Notes under the pieces: generated by a model
Told to the model about the DNA's origin: nothing
Databases searched by the model: none
The model's input: only the letters and a program-made list of their open reading frames with translations
From: Candidatus Nitrosopolaris nunavutensis
GTDB lineage: Archaea > Thermoproteota > Nitrososphaeria > Nitrososphaerales > Nitrososphaeraceae
DNA: 12,111 bases
Direction: 5' to 3'
NCBI GenBank assembly: GCA_002501855.1
Contig: DAOM01000014.1
Coordinates: 1-12,111, forward strand
Shown: positions 6,758 through 12,111 of the stretch, piece after piece
How positions within the stretch are numbered: position 1 is the stretch's first letter
Layout: the number at the start of each line of letters is the position of its first letter
Made by a program: the position numbers and the translations under genes

Positions 6758-6764
6758 TTTATAT
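6758..6764 (+). promoter_or_regulatory. TATA-like box for the P450 gene
   Basis: TTTATAT is centred about 22 bases before ATG 6783 and 34 bases before the in-frame ATG 6795. Transcription would be expected to start near 6787, which lies after the first ATG. The box therefore favours the second ATG (residue 5) as the real start of the P450. Confidence 0.4.
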
Positions 6765-6782
6765 CATAGTCGAAGTAAAAGA

Positions 6783-8183
6783 ATGCAAGACGTAATGACA
6801 TCATCCGTCTCTTCTTCTATCGATTATCCTCCGGGACCCCACTCAATTTTACCTAACAAATTACTGCGGCGATTCCTGCATGACCCAATCAAGACCTTAA
6901 TGGAAATCACACGTACATATGGGGATGTATCTCATTTTAAATTTGGAAGGCAGCAGCATATCTACCTACTCAATAATCCGCGTTACATAGAAGATGTATT
7001 GGTTAAAAACCACAAAAATTTTACGAAAAATAAAACGCGGCAAACGACAAAGCGCCTCTTAGGAGAGGGGCTTGTCACTAGTGAGGGAGAATTTCATGAT
7101 CGCCAAAGACGAATAATTCAACCTACATTCCATCCCAATCGAATAAAGACTTACGGCGAGATTATGATTACTAGTGCAGCACGTATGTGTCAACAATGGG
7201 AGGATGGAATTACTTTGGATATACATAAAGAGATGATGCATGTAACATTGGCAATCATTAGTAAATCTGTCCTAGGTTCCGATATTAAATCACAAGACGA
7301 AGTTGGTAATGCACTTCTAACTTGTATGGAATACTCTAATCGTGTCCTAATGCCTTTTGGTCAGCTAATATCAAAGATACCTATTCTACCAGTCAATAAA
7401 GGCTATCAACGCGCAAAAAAGAAACTAGATTTAATAGTATATAGTATGATTAAAGAACACCGGGACAAGGAAAGTAAGGGTACGTCTAATGCGGACTTAC
7501 TAGATACTCTACTGCAAGCTCAAGATGCAGAAGCTGGAATTGGAAGAATGAATGATTCACAATTAAAAGATGAAGTAATGACAATTTTTGTTGCAGGCCA
7601 TGAAACAACGGCCAATGCACTCACTTGGACATTTTATTTACTATCGCAGCATCCAACTGAAGAGGCTCGTGTCTATGAAGAATTATGTTCTGTACTTGGT
7701 GATAAAGATGACAAAAGAATTCCGACTGTTGAAGATATACCAAAATTGGAATATACTGAAAAGGTCTTTAGAGAATCCATGAGGCTATACCCTCCAGTGT
7801 GGACTATTGCCCGCCAAGCTATAAATGATTACAAGGTTGACAAATATGTTCTACCCGCCGGCTCGATTATTTTAATGAGTCAATATGTAATGCATCATGA
7901 TCCGCATCACTTTTCTGACCCAGATCTCTTTTATCCAGATCGGTGGACGAAAGAAGCAAAGTTACAGATCCCTAGATTTAGCTATTTTCCATTTGGTGGA
8001 GGTATCAGAGGCTGTGTAGGTGAACCTTTTGCATGGATGGAAGGAATATTACTAATAGCTACAATCTGCCGGGAGTGGAAGATGCATCATGATCCAGATC
8101 ATAAGGTAGAGTTAAAGCCACTCGTTACGTTACGTCCTAAATATGGGATGAGTATGACGCTAGAACGTAGAAAGGAAAGGTAG
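6783..8183 (+). CDS. cytochrome P450
   Basis: This 466-residue soluble cytochrome P450 activates O2 at a thiolate heme to hydroxylate an unknown substrate. It has the proline-rich start YPPGPHS (15-21) and a C-helix GEFHDRQRRIIQPTFH (102-117), where His replaces the usual Trp of WxxxR, as in many bacterial P450s. The I-helix AGHETT (271-276) holds the oxygen-activating acid/Thr pair, and the K-helix ExxR is E331-R334 in FRESMRLYPP. FYPDRW (383-388) matches the PERF region, and FGGGIRGCVG (404-413) contains the heme ligand C411. There is no membrane anchor. All essential residues are present and the length is normal, so it should be active. No ferredoxin or reductase partner is in the window. 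ATG 6783 is the longest start; ATG 6795 fits the TATA box better. The resemblance to bacterial enzymes suggests ancient transfer. Substrate and CYP family cannot be read from the sequence. Confidence 0.95.
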   Translation: MQDVMTSSVSSSIDYPPGPHSILPNKLLRRFLHDPIKTLMEITRTYGDVSHFKFGRQQHIYLLNNPRYIEDVLVKNHKNFTKNKTRQTTKRLLGEGLVTSEGEFHDRQRRIIQPTFHPNRIKTYGEIMITSAARMCQQWEDGITLDIHKEMMHVTLAIISKSVLGSDIKSQDEVGNALLTCMEYSNRVLMPFGQLISKIPILPVNKGYQRAKKKLDLIVYSMIKEHRDKESKGTSNADLLDTLLQAQDAEAGIGRMNDSQLKDEVMTIFVAGHETTANALTWTFYLLSQHPTEEARVYEELCSVLGDKDDKRIPTVEDIPKLEYTEKVFRESMRLYPPVWTIARQAINDYKVDKYVLPAGSIILMSQYVMHHDPHHFSDPDLFYPDRWTKEAKLQIPRFSYFPFGGGIRGCVGEPFAWMEGILLIATICREWKMHHDPDHKVELKPLVTLRPKYGMSMTLERRKER

Positions 8184-9010
8184 TAACCGTAGATCCTCTG
8201 CTAAGATTCCAAGTATTTCCATCTGTCCTCTGTAAATCTGGGTTACAGCCTATATTACCATTAAAACGTGAACATCACATATAAGATAAAGTAGAAGATA
8301 TCCGAATTGTACGGCTTGGATATTCGCGTTCCATGCATAGCTAATACGAAATAAGTTCATTTTGTATGACCTCTAACTGTTCCTTAGTTTCGGGCTAAAC
8401 GCGGCAAAAATAGATCTGGAGGGATAATAGCAATCTCCTCTATTGAAAGATTTGGTCCATATGTAAATAGAGAGACAAAAAATCTTGTTACAGATTTTCT
8501 CTGATCATGGTTGCCATCAAGTTCAACAGTCATTGACTATCATATACTAGTGGTCATACGTATCTTACGTTTCCACCTGTGAGGGTGTTATATCCTATCG
8601 ATATATCGCGCTTGTATACACTGAAGTCTGTTTGGGTCGTTTTCGATTTATGATATCAGTAGTATCTCCCGTATGTAATCTCTTATAGATATCGCACCAT
8701 TTACATGATTTATCTTGGCTGCTGCAAATGGAAATAACTTTGCGGAAAACTAACGTTAACGATGTTGAACAGTTGCTGTTTGATGGAAACTAGCGTAGCA
8801 GCCTACAGGATGTCAAATTATTCCCTGCCAGGGAATTTGAATTGGCTGTAGGTGGATTTTCTGAGTCTGTAATGTCGTAGTTTACCGTGATAATAAATGA
8901 GACGCTTCTGTCAGAGGTGTAAATGTATTCGGTCTATGGTTCACAGGTGATCTCATTTCACTTACACTTACATATATTGGATAATAGTAGCGTCTTTTGG
9001 CTATTCATAG
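8184..9010. other. long gene-poor spacer after the P450
   Basis: This stretch of 827 bases holds no intact gene. The best coding-like piece is the + frame 8388-8504 (38 codons, no ATG), which contains IIAISSIERFGPYVNRETKN and may be the end of a lost gene. There is a 10-bp palindrome CGATATATCG at 8599-8608 and a pronounced hairpin at 8801-8852, listed separately. No T-rich terminator was seen directly after the P450 stop. Confidence 0.5.
8801..8852. repeat. two-tier hairpin / long imperfect palindrome
   Basis: The outer arms CCTACAG (8802-8808) and CTGTAGG (8846-8852) are perfect complements, with a possible extra G-U pair. After an asymmetric internal loop (5 and 6 bases), CAAATT (8814-8819) pairs with AATTTG (8834-8839). 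Past a 3-base bulge, CCCT (8823-8826) pairs with AGGG (8830-8833) around the 3-base loop GCC. The inner part can also pair as ATTCCCT/AGGGAAT. In all, 17 pairs sit within 51 bases. It lies far from any intact gene, so it could be a structured RNA, a cruciform, a recombination site or a relic of a hairpin-bearing mobile element. Confidence 0.55.
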
Positions 9011-9283
9011 TCAATATGGAATTGAAGGCATATGAGCGCCGGCTGGTTCGTTGTACATCCCACCTGTCATGAGGTTAAGTTGCTGGACTAACTTGAGTCC
9101 TTTGTCTAGACACCAACGAAGCAACTGAGTGTTTCGTGTGGGGATCAGAATACCCGGTCCTCCATAGGAAACGGCTGAAGCAATCAGAGCCTTAAGGTCG
9201 TCATTCGTCAAACCTACAGAGTGGTTAAAGAAAGCCATGCCAAATTGTAACTTGGAATTCCTGAAGGAGTTATCCACATCCAT
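9011..9283 (-). pseudogene. C-terminal fragment of a two-domain GNAT acetyltransferase
   Basis: The 90-residue ORF matches the last part of GNAT-family N-acetyltransferases of about 290 residues that carry two tandem GNAT domains. Recognisable pieces are MAFFNHSVGLTNDDLKALIA (16-35), YGGPGILIPTRNTQLLRWCL (40-59), the helix DKGLKLVQQLNLM (60-72) and the family's typical ending GMYNEPAGAHMPSIPY. The acetyl-CoA binding R/QxxGxG/A loop and the whole first domain are absent. Residues 1-15 do not fit the family, an in-frame TAG lies a few codons upstream, and the bases above 9283 give no continuation. It therefore cannot be a working acetyltransferase. It was probably left by deletion or rearrangement of a once complete gene. 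Confidence 0.7.
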
Positions 9284-9380
9284 TTTTTGTTTTGCATTCT
9301 AACACTATGGTTACCTGATACTGGCGATGAAAAACCCATCCTATACAAATCTTTAACCTATTTACAAGAGTCTTTTTATT

Positions 9381-9527
9381 GTTGACGTCAGTTTTATTGA
9401 TGGAAATCAATACAATGCAAACGTAATAGGCAGAGATCCTATTAATGATACTATAGTTTTAAGAATAGCCGAGAATCTTACAAAACCTCTTCAACCGCTA
9501 GAATTTGGAAACTCATCTAATGTGAGT
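9381..9527 (+). pseudogene. HtrA/DegP-type serine protease, internal fragment
   Basis: Frame 3 reads VDVSFIDGNQYNANVIGRDP, then INDTIVLRIAENLTKPLQPL, then EFGNSSNV. In trypsin-like HtrA/DegP (S1C) proteases this is the stretch after the catalytic His that contains the catalytic Asp (here the D of NDTIVL, normally SDLAVL) and leads to the GNSS turn before the GNPFG loop. Only about 49 residues remain. The catalytic His and Ser regions and any PDZ domain are missing, and the reading loses its match after GNSSNV, about 20 bases before the polymerase stop codon. It has no start codon and is clearly a relic. It faces the PolB2 gene tail to tail. Confidence 0.6.
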
Positions 9528-9547
9528 AGCCTCATACTTGCTACTTG

Positions 9548-11908
9548 CTACTTAGGAGCTAGCAATGTCAAGCCAAACGGCTTAGTAACTGAATTGCAAG
9601 TATCTGCAAGTAACTCTGTATATCTTTGTATGTCATAATTGACAGCATTAGTAGTCTTGTCATCAAAGATTAATTCAGTAGGTATAGCTCTTTTCTCTAG
9701 TTTGGATGAGTGCTTTTGATAATAATCAACTATGATATATTGCAAAGCCTCTCCTGCTTTAAGAGATCTTCCTTCATAACTTAGGTTCATTATTGCACTA
9801 TTCTCAATAGTGTTTCTATCTGGATATTCGTCAGAATTCTTGGAAATTCGTTTGGTAAAAATTAATTCTTCAAATGGAACTTTATTTTCTTTAAGAAGTC
9901 TAGCATACTTATGAAAAATGCCTTTAACAGCAGGTATTGATTTTCTTATCTCCTTGAAATCGTTTCCTATAGCCATTAATTCTAAAATTTCATTTTGGCA
10001 TTTATAGAAAATAGGGGGAGTATCATGTCTTCTTGCTTCTATTCCCCTTATTTTCAAGCTGCCATCTTCAAATGCTCCGAAATAACGGTTTGCCACCGGC
10101 AATTGGCAGTTTATTTTAGAGTTTAAAAATACAATCCATTTGTATATTCCTTCAAACGATATAGCGAAGCCCACTTTTTGTTCTAGTACGTCCTTTAGTT
10201 TGAAATAATTATCATGGTATTCTGGTGATACTGTCGTTGGTGTACCGACCGTAGTAGCTAGACCATCTCTCTTCTTCAACCATATTGAATCCACAATACC
10301 ATGAAGAACTGTAAATCCATATTTTTCAGCTATCTTTACAGTTTGTAAAAGAATTTGTCTATCAAATGCACATACCGCGATATGGGCATCAATTCTTCCA
10401 AATTTCGCATTATTAAATCCAAGATATCCAAATGAAGTTACTAGTATCCATTTTAAAGAGGACTGTCGTGCGTCATAAATGGCTTTTAATTTAGGATTAG
10501 AAGCAGCATTATTTTTTAACTCCTTGTATTTTTCACGCTTATCTAATACAATCTTCAAAGATGTTGGAATAATTCCGATTTTCTTTTCGCAGATATGATA
10601 ATCTAACTCTGGTACTCTCATTCTAGAATCTTGACAACAGCAATTACAAAGTAGAGTCTCAGCGGATAAATTCTTTTTTAACATAATATTTGGATAAAGC
10701 GAAACAAAGTCAAATTCAGCAACCTGTTCATGTACTCCTATTTCAGGTTCAAAGATAAATCCACCTCTATCTGCGACGAGCAGATCCTCAAAGGTCTTAA
10801 AGTGTTCTGCCAACGCTGGCTTCCAAGGTATTAAAATCTCTTTTTGTGTGGCATAATAAGACTGCAAGCTACTCAAACACTTTCCTATGGAAGCTCTAGC
10901 AGCTGTATGTAGTGACATTCTGCAAATTCTTGTAATTTCGTATAAACCTTCTAATCCAGAATCGTTCAAAATAAATGAGTTGTTGGTATCAAAATGTATT
11001 CTACCAAATAACCTGACAGTAGTTGGTTTAAAGTATATTTTTCCATATGAAAAATAAGATGTACCGTCTTTGTGATTTCTCTTCAATGGTATTGTTGGTT
11101 CTCTTCCCAGAATTAATGCTGTACCATTTTGTTCAGCTCTATGAATTAGATAAGGAAATGTAAATGAATCGCCATCATCTGTAAATATAAAATCTGGATC
11201 AATCTTCTTTGTTATTTCCGTTTTAAGCTCTTCAATGATATCTACTTCAGATTCACTTTCAATTTCAATAGATTGAGAAAACCCTTCGTCTTGTTTGTTG
11301 TTTTTAGATAATATTATCGAGCTAATTCTATCACTATATCTTTGTATCTTCCTCTCTTTCCTCAATTTTACTTTCAAGTAGATGCTTCTAAAATCTGGTA
11401 CTTTGTAGTCTGTTGACCAAACATTATCTTTGAGAACCCAGCTTAGTTTAGAGCCATGATGACGGTTATAATTAGTATTGCCAACCTTAGAAAATGCAAG
11501 TGGAAAAATATCATGTTCATAAAAGTAAGATTGTTCAGGAGGTAAGTCCACATTATAGAAACGTAATTTGTCGAAGATATTGCCCTTAGCACATAATTTT
11601 TCAATTCCTCGTGCCAGAATTGGTGCTTTTGTTGGGTCTGAAAGTGTTAATTTTAATATTTCATGTTTTCTACAGTCTGTAATTTTCTCGTAACGCGATA
11701 TGAATTCATGATCTTTAATCAAAGAAATGATCTTTTCATCCTTGGTATTCAATATTGAATAAAGATCAGATTTATCATCTGATGCAACATAAATCGAAGC
11801 ACTCCAAGTTGTATCCTCTAGTCTTACAGTAGTGCCATTATGTTGTTTTATCCAAAACACCAATTTGTCAGCTAATGCATAACAATCAAACAACCAACCA
11901 GATAACAT
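9548..11908 (-). CDS. family B DNA polymerase, PolB2 type with degenerate catalytic motifs
   Basis: This 786-residue protein has full PolB architecture: an N-terminal domain beginning MLSGWLFDCY, a degenerate exonuclease domain, then palm, fingers and thumb. Motif A is intact (FDFVSLYPNIM, D400). A Cys cluster follows (CNCCC, 421-425, plus C440). Motif B is atypical, LKWILVTSFGYLGF (485-498), with Thr where Asn is usual. Motif C reads HGIVDS (536-541) instead of YGDTDS, so the first Asp is Ile and only D540 remains. The exonuclease acids also seem lost: Exo I near 176-186 has no DxE, and Exo II reads DGDSFTFPYL (245-254). These traits match the archaeal PolB2 family, described as inactivated B-family polymerases, although Sulfolobales members (Dpo2) have been linked to damage tolerance. 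The gene is intact; the ATG is supported by the family-like N-terminus. No clear TATA box was seen close upstream. Confidence 0.88.
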   Translation of the reverse strand: MLSGWLFDCYALADKLVFWIKQHNGTTVRLEDTTWSASIYVASDDKSDLYSILNTKDEKIISLIKDHEFISRYEKITDCRKHEILKLTLSDPTKAPILARGIEKLCAKGNIFDKLRFYNVDLPPEQSYFYEHDIFPLAFSKVGNTNYNRHHGSKLSWVLKDNVWSTDYKVPDFRSIYLKVKLRKERKIQRYSDRISSIILSKNNKQDEGFSQSIEIESESEVDIIEELKTEITKKIDPDFIFTDDGDSFTFPYLIHRAEQNGTALILGREPTIPLKRNHKDGTSYFSYGKIYFKPTTVRLFGRIHFDTNNSFILNDSGLEGLYEITRICRMSLHTAARASIGKCLSSLQSYYATQKEILIPWKPALAEHFKTFEDLLVADRGGFIFEPEIGVHEQVAEFDFVSLYPNIMLKKNLSAETLLCNCCCQDSRMRVPELDYHICEKKIGIIPTSLKIVLDKREKYKELKNNAASNPKLKAIYDARQSSLKWILVTSFGYLGFNNAKFGRIDAHIAVCAFDRQILLQTVKIAEKYGFTVLHGIVDSIWLKKRDGLATTVGTPTTVSPEYHDNYFKLKDVLEQKVGFAISFEGIYKWIVFLNSKINCQLPVANRYFGAFEDGSLKIRGIEARRHDTPPIFYKCQNEILELMAIGNDFKEIRKSIPAVKGIFHKYARLLKENKVPFEELIFTKRISKNSDEYPDRNTIENSAIMNLSYEGRSLKAGEALQYIIVDYYQKHSSKLEKRAIPTELIFDDKTTNAVNYDIQRYTELLADTCNSVTKPFGLTLLAPK

Positions 11909-12073
11909 ATTCTACGGGCATCTCCACTCTTTTTCTACTAACGCTGGTTAGCATTGGTGTAATACGGTATTGTACCTAATAAATTAGAATTAATAAGAAT
12001 ACACGATTCTCGAAGATTTATCTATAATATTTTGTCGAACAAAAATCAGATAGATTAACAGTCTTGGGAGGCA

Positions 12074-12111
12074 ATGGCTGTGAGAGGCTCTATTCCAAAA
12101 TTATTGTTGTT
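12074..12111 (+). CDS. possible start of a further gene (partial)
   Basis: An ATG at 12074 follows GGGAGG (12066-12071), a good Shine-Dalgarno match at short spacing. TATAATAT lies at about 12021-12028, roughly 50 bases upstream, so a short leader carrying the ribosome binding site would be expected. Only 12 codons are visible (MAVRGSIPKLLL) before the window ends. The opposite strand is also open here, so the call is tentative. It would be divergent from PolB2. Confidence 0.3.
   Translation, partial: MAVRGSIPKLLL

Noticed and set aside
6616..7782. Small ORFs at 6616-6804 (-), 7059-7241 (-) and 7588-7782 (+)
   Set aside because: They overlap the ABM-like pseudogene or the P450, which explain the coding potential.
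9537..9553. Short tandem ACTTGCT repeats at the PolB2 stop
   Set aside because: There are only two full 7-base units and a partial third; too short to be a meaningful repeat or attachment site.

Overview
The window looks like a piece of an AT-rich archaeal chromosome, most probably from a soil ammonia-oxidising thaumarchaeon (Nitrososphaerota; a Nitrososphaera or Nitrosocosmicus relative). This is inferred from the gene content: a GYD-domain protein, a small cupin of the type common in that group, and a degenerate family B DNA polymerase of the archaeal PolB2 type. It also fits TATA-like boxes placed for leaderless or short-leader transcripts, TTG starts without Shine-Dalgarno sites, and long gene-poor spacers. 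No rRNA, tRNA, CRISPR array or intact transposase was seen.

Layout. Positions 1-72 may be the tail of an upstream gene. A GYD protein follows (327-620, + strand), then a small unknown ORF (647-829) and a P-loop NTPase (817-1301) that has lost its Walker A lysine and is frameshifted. A GC-richer fragment of a large DUF6603-like beta-rich protein (1466-2475) has a one-base frameshift near its end. On the minus strand lies an unrecognised Cys-rich protein (2806-3540), followed by coding debris: a coiled-coil remnant (3639-3839, - strand) and a frameshifted ORF (3830-4077, + strand). An intact cytidine deaminase with an unusual C-terminal winged-helix-like extension sits at 4505-5173, and a cupin at 5607-5972 (- strand). 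A broken antibiotic-biosynthesis-monooxygenase-like ORF (6410-6751) comes just before an intact cytochrome P450 (6783-8183). After a gene-poor stretch with a strong two-tier hairpin (8801-8852) come the last quarter of a two-domain GNAT acetyltransferase (9011-9283, - strand) and a shard of an HtrA/DegP-type protease (9381-9527, + strand). The window closes with a long PolB2-type polymerase (9548-11908, - strand) and possibly the first codons of a further gene at the right edge.

How it fits together. No operon is evident: genes alternate strand and are widely spaced. Most intact genes (GYD protein, deaminase, cupin, P450, PolB2) look like independent single-gene units. The dominant theme is gene decay: at least five recognisable families survive only as fragments or carry frameshifts, stops or a lost catalytic residue. 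The most interesting intact genes are the deaminase fusion, the PolB2 polymerase with broken exonuclease and motif C residues, and the P450, which resembles bacterial enzymes.
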